From the NCBI RefSeq assembly GCF_021917145.1, contig NC_061080.1:6089631-6153630 (forward strand): DNA of 64,000 bases. Direction: 5' to 3'. The notes beneath the pieces are model-generated. The model ran no database searches. It saw only the letters and a program-made list of their open reading frames with translations, and was not told where the DNA came from. Positions within the stretch are counted from its first letter, which is position 1, and each line of letters starts with the position of its first letter. This stretch comes from Hypomesus transpacificus (lineage: Eukaryota; Chordata; Actinopteri; Osmeriformes; Osmeridae). Shown piece after piece: positions 22,901-34,105 of this stretch. A program made the translations under genes and the position numbers.

Positions 22901-25900
22901 TTATATTAGACCGAATCCTGTGTGAGCACTCTGAATAGATGCTTTAAGTGCTGTTTCAAAGTCTGCATAGGACTCAAAATGGACAGGCAATTTCAGCCTC
23001 TCAAAGCAGGTAGATGAGGATGGAAATCGACCCCGTGAGATTTCAACATGTATCTCTCGTGGAAGGACCTCCCATCCGACCCAGAATTTTAGTAGTTCGG
23101 CCAGCTGTGTTGATGATGCTGTGAAATTTAGAGAAGAGACATTTTCTTAAATATTTTCTCTAATTTCTAAACATCCTCAGCAAACAATGTTTACAGCACA
23201 AGCAGTGAACCTTTTTTTTTACTCAACAGTAACTGAACAGTATTTAAGTAGGCATCTTGTCACATACCATTTTCTATGAACGTCCTTAGGAAGCCGGTGG
23301 TGCGGCACTTCTCCTCCAGGCTGAAGTCTTCATCCTCGTCGCTGTCATTCTCAAGGGGCCAATTGATGCGATCTAGGACCACCTTCAAAGCAGTAATTTA
23401 CTATGTGAAATATTGTACATTTATATACACATATTTGCTAAACTTCTGCAGCCTCATTCAAGCTACTGCTACTTTGGTACCAATTAAATGCCAAACTAAA
23501 TACACTGGTTTCTGCCAAACAAACTGGTATTAGAGTTGAAGAACATAAACAATGATGGAGTCATCAAACATCACAGAAGTTTGTCTGATCCATAATATCC
23601 GGAAACTGTCATGTAGGTTGTATAACACATGATACTTATGTCCAAACAGTGTTTTAAGAATGATCACTTGTGGTGTATACTGCATTTCCTTCGTTCTGGG
23701 GAAAATGAGCGGGACGACATCAGGTCTGGATGTCAGGAGGGGCCACAACATTGTTTCTTTCAGGCCCCGTCTCAGTTGCTTCACCTGCCTTGTGGTCCTT
23801 CCAATCACCTGTAAATAAAAAAATGTGTTGCCTTATAAACAATGCAGACATGATGTGAAAGTTTACTTTAACATACAATAATTGTATGATTTATGTGTCA
23901 ATAATTTATGCAAGGTACTTACTGCATACAGTAGCAGTTTATTATAGAGCCATCTCCGGTTGACGTTCGAGACACCAGGCAAATCCCAGGATAGGGCAAG
24001 GTCTGATATGGCTTCTTCCTGGTCTTGGTTTAACGGTTTATCACCTTCCAGCTAAAGTTTGAAACATTTTAACAATCCTGCTTGTCAGGTTTAGATATTT
24101 GTTTCCCACCCAGTTTTATATTATAATACCTAGTTTGTCAATTATATGTGCATCCATAGAAAAGAGGCTAGGAATGAGTGCATAAAGCCTGAGAGAAAAT
24201 GTATGCAGGAGAGACATAGTTGTTTTCTACATGAGTAGAAGCCATGTAACCTGACCCACCACAGGGTCACACTAAACCATCTGGGAAGTCGCCCTTTGAA
24301 TTTGTTTGGAATAGGCCCAGCAAAAAAACGTTTTGCCTGTATCCACCTGTAGTTACTCAAAGCACGCTGATTTGTCCAAACCACAAAATATCTAATTTAT
24401 TTAAGGTAATTGGAACATACCAGTTGTATTGTGGTTCTCACATCCAGGTCTGGGCAGTCCTCCAGGATGACTGTTGTCATTTCGGGATCACCACAGAATA
24501 CAACATGTACTATAGCTGGACTCAACCCAGCGAGGCAAGGCCCTTCATGAAGAAATGAGTGGCCCAGTATTCTACCGGCCACCTCAAAGAGATTACTCTC
24601 TATGAGAAACTCTGATGTGGCTGGGACAAGGTGGTCAGGCTGTCCCTCAAAGAGAACCGTGTGCCGTGTTCCCTAAGAAAGTTAAAATAACACACAGAGG
24701 GTGCTAAAGAATTATAGAGCACCAACCTACAGTGTATAAAAGGCTAGCAGCAATGGATGAATCGATTAGTAATGCAAATGAGTAATGGCTCATAATAGGG
24801 AGAGGTGGGTATTAAGGTGATACTGTTGATTGACAGCATGGTGGTGTGACTTTACAGAGGGTGGGCTTAAAACCAAGGTTTTAAGCAATTTGCAGAACAG
24901 AAGTCCCTTGAGAAACAATACAAAAACTACTTACCAAGGTTCAAGTTGAATCCCAACTGAATTTTTTACATCAATGTGGTGAGGAAGTGGCGGACTACTC
25001 CAGGTCCAACAGCAGCATCACCTGAAAATAAATAAACATTCTTGTACACTACAACTCAGTAACTGGTAACTCAGTAACTGTAAAGGGCTGCCACCTCTTA
25101 CAACATTTATCGGCCGGTTTTACCAAAGCACTTTGCTGTTAGTAAGTTAGTAGATTTTTGTAAACATTTTAAAGAGCTAAATTTCAGTAAAAATTACAAC
25201 CAAATCTCTGGTAGGCAGTAGATATGGAGATATAATTCTGCACAACTGCATATAGAAAACAAAAATACATCAACTGATGTCTCAGTCTATCTCAGACTAT
25301 TCCACAATTAAGAATTTGTCTTAATTGTTAACTTGAATGCCTTGTCATTCTGTTGTGTGGGTGTGCTGTATTGCTATGCCAACCTTCCAAAGTACAATTC
25401 AGCGGAGAAGCCCAATTGCGCTTTTCCTTGTAGAACCACAGCAGAGCCCTCTCCCTGTCCTCCTCGCTGTCTGCCAGGTCCATTTTAAGACGGAGGGGTC
25501 TTTCGGATTCATTCTGGCCCTGTAAAGCCCTTTTGAAGTCTTGCACAGCACACTTTGGATCAGTGATAGATTTCCAATCTTGCCATTATGTAAGGTTAAA
25601 AACAAGAGAATACTAGTCAGCACCATGCAATAATTTTTTTGAGAAGGGCCTGGGTTCAACTGCTTCAATAACTTTCAGAACTCAACTGTACCACCTATAG
25701 CAGGATAGGTATTAGATCTGAATCTAGACTGGTACTCTGTATTGTATCAGTTTTTAGCCAAATTTGTATTACTTCACTATTCCTAACTTAAGCGTATACC
25801 ATGTTTTTTTTTCCTAACATGCAAACCTTCTTTGTCCTCCACATCATTGTCATCCACTAGAAAAGGGTGTCCTGATCTCTCACTGGTCGTGGCCATTGAA

Positions 25901-27188
25901 GTTTCTCCTCTTACAGATGCTCTCCTGCTTAAACTGTTTGAAGCTGATGTTGTGGGCTCATAAGCAACAACGCTGGCTGATGCTGCTTGTGGCTCTGCTG
26001 TCACTGGTACACTATTGCTTGTAGATGCCTGATCCAAACTCCTACGAATTAGATATTATTACAGTCCCACTGACTGAAAAATATCCAGTGTTCATCTGAA
26101 CTGGCTGATGAAACTGATTAATTCTAACCTCAACAGAATTTCACAAAAGAAGATGTACCCTTTTTTGATCTTAAACTAATCTGACAACTTCATAGTTCAG
26201 TTTTATTACAGTGTATAAACCAGAAATAGGTCTACAAAAAACAACAATAAAAACATGTTCTCACTCACAAACACACACATACCCATTGCATGTTTCCCTG
26301 TGGCCTTTCACATCGGTGAAGGTGAAGACCTGTTGGCACGTGATGCACGATACCATGGGTCCCTGGACGGTCTGAGAATACTGAAACCATTTTAATACAG
26401 TTACATAGTAGATTTTTTTTTTTTACTGTTATGAAGACATAAATGTGAATGTAAATATGAACATAAAATATGAACTTACAGGGACAAGGTCCAGACTGCA
26501 TTGAAGTGGTCGAACATATATGGTGGCTCTTCCAACCATAGTCTCTGGGGCCTTTAAATGGCGAATACTGTAACCCTCACTTGGACATGGAATTACAGAG
26601 AGCTCTCTGGACCTTGTTGTGCCACCGATTCTCATCAGTTCAAAGCCTCCTGCCTCCTTTAGCTTTGGGTAGTTGTCGATTAGAGTTGAAGTTATAATCT
26701 GTGTGTCTGCTTCATTTCCTATATTTCAAAACATGCACCACAAGACTGAGCATCACAGGTTAAAAAACCTATACATAGGTGTGCATTTGCGATCTTGGAT
26801 CCTCTGCCCTGCACATTTGTATTACTTCACCTCTTCTACACTGGGGCTTTACATTGGAATACAGTGTAAATAGTACACAATGGTAAATGGTACACAGACC
26901 TGTGAAGGAGATTCTCTTTTCCCCCAGCCCTGAGGCCTTAAGGTCTGCTTTTTCCTGTATGGTTGGTATGTTGGTAGCAATGTGGTCACTAAGAACACAG
27001 AAAATGTGAGTGAAGCTTGTCTGTTGGATGTTTGATGCTGGCAGAGTTCGTCTGTTGAATCTGGTGTTGGACCCTCTGGTGGTGTTGGACCCTCTGGTGG
27101 TGTTGGACCCTCTGGTGGTGTTGGACCCTCTGTTGTAGGGAGCAAACAATCTAGCTACCTCTGCTGTTGATAAGTAAGAAGAACACAT
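22901..27188 (-). pseudogene. HECT-domain ubiquitin-ligase-like gene, one premature stop
   Basis: Eleven exons on the minus strand have consensus splice sites: 27188-26900, 26718-26480, 26371-26283, 26041-25827, 25552-25384, 25021-24935, 24672-24421, 24051-23923, 23808-23668, 23382-23268, 23118-22901. Early exons carry STAEVARLFAP and PKLKEAGGFELMR. Exon 3 has a small Cys/His finger (CITCQQVFTF...HRETC). Exons 5 to 11 match a HECT fold: GDAAVGPGVVRHFLT, PGVSNVNRRWL, IGRTTRQVKQLR, and LVEWL-like ends. The catalytic Cys lies in SSSTCFERLKLP, before GFGLI-stop. Exon 6 has an in-frame TAA (24966-24968) where an acidic residue is usual, so full-length protein is not expected unless that is an error. 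From memory, this is a multicopy fish family annotated as G2/M-phase E3 ligase-like. It would transfer ubiquitin through a thioester, but targets are unknown. Confidence 0.8.
27060..27134 (-). repeat. 18-bp in-frame tandem repeat in the first HECT exon
   Basis: Four copies of GGTGTTGGACCCTCTGGT (plus-strand reading) lie within exon 1 of the HECT gene. Because the unit is a multiple of three, it adds repeats of six residues (GSNTTR) without breaking the frame. Copy number probably varies between individuals. Confidence 0.92.
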
Positions 27189-28420
27189 TCAAGGTTTTAG
27201 TATTACATTAAATAATCCTAAATAAAAAAACATTTACTATATTATTATCTGCTCATCTGGTTTGTTCCTTTGCATCTTTACACAGCACACATGGCTTGCT
27301 TTAGTTGTGTGAGACATTATCCACAAACAGATTTGACATTCATAGGCTACATACATAGGCTACATACATAGATTTTTATTCAAAGATTTTCATGTAATTA
27401 GCATGCAAAATAGGTCTACCCGAACCAGCGGACAAAAAATTCAACCCGCGGCAACACTTCCAAAGTAGCCTAATTCCGCGGGAAAACCGCGGACCTGACA
27501 ACACTGGGTGCTTGCATTGTCTTAAGAATGTGCATCGGACAATAAAAGACTTGAACTTGAACTATATGAAAACAATATATATATGCTTTGTACAGACGTT
27601 TACCTACTATATGAAACAGTCAGTATTTAACTCAAGAGAAATCTTAATGTTTGCTTTATCCAACCTTTCTACTGTCAACTCTGCTTGCTCATCGAAATTT
27701 GAAATTTATTGTTTGGAGGATAACCCCTTGAGATGCAGCATCTCGTTTTCGAGGGGGTCCTTTCGATCCACAAATACTCAAAACTGCTAATCATTGCAAT
27801 GATAAAGTTTCCATAGTCAACAAGATAGATAGGTACTTAATTAACCCTCCAAAGGATTTTTTTTGTGTCCAGACAGATAACTAGAAAGCTCACGCAGTCC
27901 AGAAAATCTTTAATCGTTAAGTTGGATATTGTAGCAGTAGCTAGCGATCTCCGTCACTACGAGTTTGATACACTGAGACGAAATTACCGTTATTCGTTAA
28001 CAATATCAACAGCAATGACATCGGGAACGTCTCGTTTTTCAGTTCACAAGCATAATCATGAAACGTGTTATAATCATAATAATCATAAAACGTGTGTGTG
28101 GTGAAATGACATGGAAAATCCTGTTGGCTTCACTGGCTTGTTAAGGTTAACTATCGCTAACCAAGATCGACGTTATCCACCCAGAAGTAAGATATTTGTT
28201 GTTGTGACGTCAGGCTGAAATGTCCTATAGGTCTTAGTGGTTCCCTATTACTGTATCTGAAGTATCTTTCCCGAAATTCAGCCTTGGTGCATAATTACAG
28301 CCACTACGAGCAGTCCCTCAATGAGCTTTCCTCAAAACGCGCTGTTTCTGTGTCTGTAGCTTTCAATGCTAATGAGGAGGAGAGGGGCGGCAACATGCGC
28401 TAATGTTTACAACGGATGTA
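27189..28420. other. No gene recognised; hairpin near 27722
   Basis: Mostly AT-rich. There is a three-copy TAGGCTACATACA repeat near 27340. A strong potential hairpin lies at 27722-27758: CCCCTTGAGATG pairs with CATCTCG...CGAGGGGG. The sequence near 27470 has CCGCGGGAAAACCGCGG, a second short palindrome. No domain was recognised. Confidence 0.4.
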
Positions 28421-28423
28421 ACG

Positions 28424-29205
28424 CAATGGCTCGTAGCCCCCGTTGCTGTAAGATGCCTCGAATTTTATTCTGATCATCCTAGTTTGCAGAGGTGCACACT
28501 CAGTCATTTCAATGAGGGCAATTATGGCTCGCGGATATCGTAAGCATAATACCAACAGCAGAACGGTTATCCAAATAACAAAGAAGTGTACAACACTCGA
28601 GTTACAGCGTTTGTATTCACGCACACACTTGATGCCATCTACCTTTACATTAGCGACAGTAACTCAGCTGGCTCGTAGCCCCGTTGCTGTAGGATGCTTC
28701 GAATTTGCCCATTCTCATCTGATCACCCTGGGTTGCAGAGGTGCACATGTAACAGACGTGGTATTGCAAGCTCCGTCAGAGGTATACGGCCCACTGTCCG
28801 CTACATACGGGAGTCGAATTCACCAACTCTAACTTCCCAAGCGCCACCACTACCAACTACGCCAACGAAAAGCTAGCAATTCGTTGACGCGGGTGGCCTG
28901 TTACATACGTGAGGAGTGAGTTTCACCACACACCGGCTACATTCACCCCTCTAACTCACTCCGGCCGGCTAGCTGATGCTAACCTAGTGATCCGGGTCAC
29001 GGCACCAGTGTAACAGACGTGGTATTGCAAGCTCCGTCAGAGGTATACGGGCCACTGTCCGCTCCGAACGGGAGGCGAACTCACCACCTTTGACTTCCCA
29101 AGCGCCACCACTACCAACTACGCCAACGAAAAGCTATTAATTTGTTGACGCGGGTGGCCTGTTAAATACTTGAGGAGTGAGTTTCACCACACACCGGCTA
29201 CACAC
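28424..29205. repeat. Two dispersed repeat units, each present twice
   Basis: A segment of about 85 bp starting GGCTCGTAGCCCC occurs at 28429-28510 and 28670-28750. A segment of about 190 bp containing GCTCCGTCAGAGGTATACGG occurs at 28752-28943 and 29010-29203, with about 90 percent identity by eye. The second unit has a GGGAGTCGAATTC box that resembles an RNA polymerase III B-box, but I could not fold a tRNA-like head. Confidence 0.75.
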
Positions 29206-29213
29206 ACTCATAA

Positions 29214-29516
29214 TCATTTCAATGACTTACTTGTCCAAGGTTTGTAGCTTGACCAAGGAGAGTTAGTAATGGTCCAGAATTTTTTTTCAGCATGGCCAGC
29301 TTTGTGTTGGCTCAAGTTGAGGAAACAGTAGTGGCTGAAATGTTTGGCGCAGACATACAAAGCTTTGGGAAGTTGTGTCGGCGCATTTCCAGCGAAAATA
29401 ACATTTATATACTGGTTGTGCAGAGGCTTGGATGAAGGAACTAAAAAAATACTTTTGTTTTGATTTGTACATCCAAACACTGAGCAACTGTTATGCTTCG
29501 TTCGTTTGCTAGCCAT
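29214..29516 (-). CDS. THAP-domain exon, probably from a transposon
   Basis: The reading frame starts at an ATG at 29514 (MASKRTKHNSC). It shows the THAP zinc-binding pattern CSVFGC near the N-terminus and CAKHF about 45 residues later, followed by an aromatic-rich stretch. The frame stays open to 29214 with no clear stop-bounded partner. THAP domains bind DNA and occur both in host proteins and in P-element or Kolobok transposases. Repeats of transposon type lie around it. No transposase core is visible next to it, so it is a single exon or a remnant. Its start is the first ATG and fits the usual THAP N-terminus. Confidence 0.6.
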   Translation of the reverse strand: MASKRTKHNSCSVFGCTNQNKSIFLVPSSKPLHNQYINVIFAGNAPTQLPKALYVCAKHFSHYCFLNLSQHKAGHAEKKFWTITNSPWSSYKPWTSKSLK

Positions 29517-29566
29517 GATGTCTCTCCAGGAAAAAACGATATCGCACTTGCCTTCGAACAGTAAGA

Positions 29567-30912
29567 CAGCGATATCAGTGTTCCTTCTGCATTAGTACCG
29601 TAGCTAAAAGTCTAGGAAAGTTTAGGCTATTTTTCGCTAGGTACCTATAAATCTAGCGTCATGGAGCCTAGCAGCTAAATACTTATTAAGCACTAGCGTT
29701 GCTACTGTATCCCTGCCTGTGTTTGAGCTGTTGCGCTGTTATACTTAGCAAGTATCGTGTTGTGGTGTGATCGAAAAGTGCATCATACATTTAAGTCATT
29801 TAGCTAAGACTTGCATGTTTAGTACGTAATGTCACATTAAATAATGTATTTAAACTCAAGCGTATATGGTGCATCGCTGTATATCAGATGTAAAAAAAAA
29901 AAAGACCTAGGGACATCCCACAATTTCCCCAGAAATTGTCGCAGGGGCGATTCTAGGATCAGACCTTTAGGGGTGCTCAGCCCCCAATGAGAATGTGACA
30001 ACATGCGTTGCAAAAGTGCAAAACGTAAACCCCCTTGCTAATATAAATCCCTTATTTCACTGGATAACAATTAATACATTTATGTATAATTATTAGGGCT
30101 GTGAAAAATAACCCCTTAACGCGTTATGATTAAATTACAGGATTAATTCGTTATTTTTGTTTAACGTATTTAACGTAATATAACCACAATTCCACCCAAT
30201 CTGCAACTTCTGGATGAGAAGTTTGTGTTCCAAAAAAACTAAGATGGAACATCCAATGAAACCAAAGTGATATGCACACTCTGCGGCAGGGTTCCAGACT
30301 GCGACCAAATGGTCTGGCAGAAGCTGATATCGCTGATATACCAGTTTTTTATACAGTCCGAGCATTTTTTACAAGCACTCGCGCATGTGCGACCTACAAA
30401 TTTTGAATTCATTGGGTGTGCACAATGTCAGCAGACGTTAGCAACAACGCATAGATACGACGTTCTAGTAAGACAGCGACATCAGCTTTCCTTCTGCATT
30501 ATTACCGTAGCTTAAAGTCTAGGAAAGTTTAGGCTATTTTTCCCTAGGTACCTATAAACCAAGCTAAAAGTCTTGGAAAGTTTAGGATATTTTTCGCTAG
30601 GTTCCTACGAACATGTCTTAATCTGCCAGACAAGTGGATGCCCCTTCGTTCTTTTGGTGAGCAGTTTCACAAGCCCTTCTTACCCGGCGTCATGGAGCGT
30701 AGCTGCTAAATACTTATTTAGCACTAGCGTTGCTACTGTATCCCTGCCTGTGTTTGAGCTGTTGCGCTGTTATACTCGGCAAGTATCGTGTTGTGGTGTC
30801 GGAGGACTGATCGAAAAGTGCATCATACATTTAAGTCATTTAGCTAAGACTTGCATGTACAGTACGTAATGTCACATTAAATAATGTATTTAAACTCAAG
30901 CTTATATGGTGC
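29567..30912. repeat. Direct repeat of about 400 bp (29567-29940 and 30470-30912)
   Basis: Both copies share the sequence from CCTTCTGCATTA through TAGGAAAGTTTAGGC and TGTTTGAGCTGTTGCGCTG to TTTAAACTCAAGC. The second has a duplicated AAAGTCT...TTTTTCGCTAGG block and small indels. The second copy lies inside the inner transposon (30094-31316). The first lies directly outside the outer one. Confidence 0.88.
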
Positions 30913-31487
30913 GTCGCAGGGGCGATTCTAGGATCAGACCTTTAGGGGTGCTCAGCCCCCAATGAGAATGTGACAAGAATACAGTGCCTTGCAAAAGTGC
31001 TAAACGTAAACCCCCTTGCTAATATAAATCCCTAATTTCACTGGATAACAATTAATACATTTATGTATTATTATGCAAAATATTGAATGAAAAAACTAAG
31101 GATGTCCCTTTTTTCATGAACTACCAGCATCAAATGATAATAAACAATATATTTAAGAAAATATTAAAAAAATTAGGAGTGCTTGAGCACACGCAAAATC
31201 AAAGACGCACACTAATGACAAAAATTCGGAAAATCGGTAATATGTAATTAATCATGATTAATCCACAGAAACCTGTGATTAATTTGATTACATTTTTTTA
31301 TCATTTCACAGCCCTAATTATTATGCAAAATATTGAATGAAAAATCTAAGGATGTCCCTTTCTTCATGAACTACCAGCCTCAAATGATAATAAACAGTAT
31401 ATTTAAAAAATATATCATTTTTAGGGGTGCTGAGATTTAATTTAGGGGTGCTTGAGCACTCCTAAAAAGGGTCTAGAATTGCCACTG
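29942..31487 (+). mobile_element. hAT-type non-autonomous element, interrupted
   Basis: It starts CAGGGGCGATTCTAG and ends CTAGAATTGCCACTG, the inverted form, with CAG...CTG termini typical of hAT elements. Flanking 8-mers AATTGTCG (29934-29941) and AATTGTAC (31488-31495) agree at six positions, as expected for an old 8-bp duplication. It carries TTTAGGGGTGCT motifs near both ends. No transposase is present. A second element occupies 30094-31316. Confidence 0.8.
30094..31316. mobile_element. Inner element with TAGGGCTG termini
   Basis: It begins TAGGGCTGTGAAAA and ends TTTCACAGCCCTA. The flanking 8-mers ATAATTAT and ATTATTAT differ at one base, again hAT-like. Its interior includes a copy of the outer element's left end (30913 to about 31165) and of the outer element's upstream flank (30470-30912). 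In that internal copy the insertion site is empty and reads TGTATTATTATGC, which confirms the insertion point. No transposase frame is seen. Confidence 0.75.
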
Positions 31488-32440
31488 AATTGTACCCTCT
31501 CTAGTTACATTAATAAATGCATTGCAGGTCAATATAAGGTGTACCCCTAAATTTTCTGCTTGCTTTCCTAATTTTCAGTCAGGGGCTACTATGCTCCTAG
31601 TAAAAAAAGTTAGTCTGGAGCCCTGGAATGTCTAATATAGCAATAGAAATAGCTAGCTAGCTAGTCTAACGTTATGTCATGCAAGGTCAAGAACCGGTGC
31701 TTATTCGTTGGACTCAGCATTTTCTGGAAAAGATATCGATATCCTTATAATATTACCTCACCATATCATTACCTCACCATATCCTTGCCTTACTGCCTAT
31801 TTCATAATTTGTCAGGACGTACCTGTGTATACCTGTGTCCACCTATCTCTGTCTACCTGTATTACGCCCTCCACAGGCTCTGCCTGTCTTTCTGTTTCTG
31901 TCTTTCTGTTTGTCTGTATTTGTGTGAATCTCCACCTGCACAAGATCCACACCTGCGGTCCAGTTTCCCAATAACTTGCGGTGACATACCCTGGTTTGCC
32001 CTCCACTCACCGCCAGATAGTTGTTTTTACAACCTGGTAGCTACGTTCCCGGCATCCTTGTACTTCCAAGTCTATTATCTACTATTTGTATTCAAAGTGT
32101 TCTAATATTGCACTTTCTTGTGTCCCAAACAAGTGAACAAGGTTGGCGTTTCTTTTACAATTGATTGACAATTTTCTTAACAGATCATTCTTATCTGAAA
32201 TTGAAATGTGTTATTTAAATCATTACTCACAACCCAAACATTCTTAATTGTATACCTTATGGTTCTTTTGCCTTGCAGATTGTTTTCTGCCATCAGCTCT
32301 ACCTCAAAGGATATGCTCCTGTGACACCGCTGATGCAGCAGTCTCTGTTGGTAGATCCATCATACTGGTTTGCATAAATGGTAGGATCTTGTTAAACTGT
32401 TGAATTTCATGTTATTGATTTGCCTTTCATGTGCTCTCAG
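31488..32440. other. No gene recognised before the KDZ exon
   Basis: The stretch includes CTGTCTTTCTGTTTGTCTG-type pyrimidine-rich repeats at 31850-31925. They give a spurious Cys/Leu-rich frame. A possible exon after the acceptor near 32279 has no convincing match. Confidence 0.4.
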
Positions 32441-32674
32441 GCCGTTATGATCTTCTCGTTCCGGTGACATCATGCAAACATTGCAACCAGAAATGGGCTC
32501 CAGAAGTCGGTGACTTTGTAAAGAGTGGTTACTGGCCTGCTACCATGCAGGCACAGACACTGTTCCACCAAGATCTCTTCCATTCCTTTGAGGCTATGAA
32601 GACAGCAGCTCCAGGAATGTCCAGACAAGCCTTTACAGCAATGTTGGACCAGAGAACAAAGCACTATGGAAGAG
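32441..32674 (+). pseudogene. KDZ-type transposon exon (cysteine-cluster region)
   Basis: An exon is bounded by a CAG acceptor at 32440 and a GTAAGT donor at 32675. It encodes GRYDLLVPVTSCKHCNQKW, a CxxC pair, then SGYWPATMQAQTLFHQDLF and APGMSRQAFTAML. From memory this matches the conserved region next to the cysteine cluster in Kyakuja/Dileera/Zisupton (KDZ) proteins of fish. Neighbouring exons are not visible. The retroviral element begins just downstream and probably cut the gene off. The catalytic domain is absent from the window, so this is a fragment. Confidence 0.65.
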
Positions 32675-32690
32675 TAAGTAAAAAACAGTT

Positions 32691-33098
32691 TGTAGTGGAA
32701 AAAACATCATACTGCTGTAATCATGAAGTTGAAATGTTTATGGATTATATGATTGAAGATGAACCTTTTAATCACCTTTATTACTTTTATATGCTATATT
32801 ACTGAAAACCAGATGCAAAGCTGTTGACTGATTAGTATTACCACTAAAACGTAGAAGATATAAAGGCCAAAATGTATAAGTCCAGATAGATAGTGTAGTG
32901 GGAAAAAACATCACACTGCTGTAATTATGAAGTTGAAATGATTATGGATTATATGATTGAGAATGAACCTCTTAATCACCTTTATTACTTTTATATGCTA
33001 TATTACTGGAAACCAGATGCAAAGCTGTTGACTGATTAGTATTACCACTAAAACGTAGAAGATATAAAGGCCAAAATGTGGAAGTCCAGATAGATAGA
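32691..33098. repeat. 203-bp tandem duplication
   Basis: Two adjacent copies (32691-32893 and 32895-33098) begin GTAGTGGAAAAAACATCA and end GTCCAGATAGATAG, with a few differences. They lie between the KDZ exon donor and the recognisable retroviral promoter. They may be duplicated U3 sequence or duplicated host intron. Confidence 0.9.
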
Positions 33099-33120
33099 GT
33101 TTGAGAGCAACAGAGAGAAG

Positions 33121-33576
33121 TGTGTGTGTAGGCCTCTCCCTTGAAAGACTACAAGGCCCAGATATTGAGAACTACAAGCGCCAGACATCAGGGGACAGAT
33201 TTATGTCCTTAAACTCTGTATAACCTGTGCAGCTGGGCTGCAAGGCCCCACGTGGGCACTGGATGGGGGAAAGTTAGGGAAAGTCCAGGCTATGCAAAGT
33301 CTGTGACAATGGACCAACCAAATGTGAAATGCATACATGAATCTGTGACTACATGCAATGTACCAATGATAAAATAGCATAAAATAATGGAGGAAAAATA
33401 TATAAGCATATGTCCGGAGAAAAGTTTCACTCGGACTCCGGGATCACTCACATTTGTTGGAATCAATCCTTTGTGTTGGATTCGAATAAACACTTTGCAT
33501 CGTACTTTGCTGCCTTTTCCGTGCTGTTTTACATTTTCATATTGGTTAAAAACGGAGACTATTTTTTTGACGACAA
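33121..33576 (+). mobile_element. Retroviral 5' LTR (core part)
   Basis: A TATA box (AAATATATAAGC, about 33396) is followed by the polyadenylation signal AATAAACAC at about 33487. The LTR ends near GACGACAA (about 33575). Next comes a primer-binding-site-like TTGGCGAGCTGGCATCC. The left end may be the TG at 33121 or lie further upstream in the 203-bp tandem repeat. Confidence 0.65.
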
Positions 33577-34105
33577 TTGGCGAGCTGGCATCCAGGAGAT
33601 TGATGAGACCAGCCTGGATCCGTGGGGGGCAAGCAGTCGGACTCCGCTTTGGCCACAAAACTTATAAGGTACGGCAGAACCTTTTCATCTGCTAATTCTA
33701 TGCATTGTCCGAGTGCATGTTCATCCACGGACCAGGTTCCGGTAAGTCTCTCTTTCAAAAGAACCTATTTCCTCTGATAAAATTGATAAATTCGTAGAGC
33801 ACGGAAGACCGGAGTGTGATGCACAATATTGTATGTAGGTAGCCTACTGTATATTGTATATTGTATGTATGTAGCCTACTTTGTGTGTCCTGCCTGCTAA
33901 CAGCTATGGTACAGAAAGTCTGAATGATTAACATGTCATGCTCGGCTATAATTTGCTGGTTGCTAGCTTGCTTAACATTTGCTTTAATTTGAATCTGGAT
34001 TGCATTAGCGGTAAAACACAGAAAGTAGGTTTAGATTAAATAGAATAGTTTAGAATATAGCCACTATCATTCTCTCTTTACTGTCTAAAATAATCATTGC
34101 ATGTA

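Noticed and set aside
31674..32105. Plus-strand open frame of 143 codons, Cys and Leu rich
   Set aside because: It follows repeated CTGTCTGT-type DNA, has no domain and no splice or homology support.
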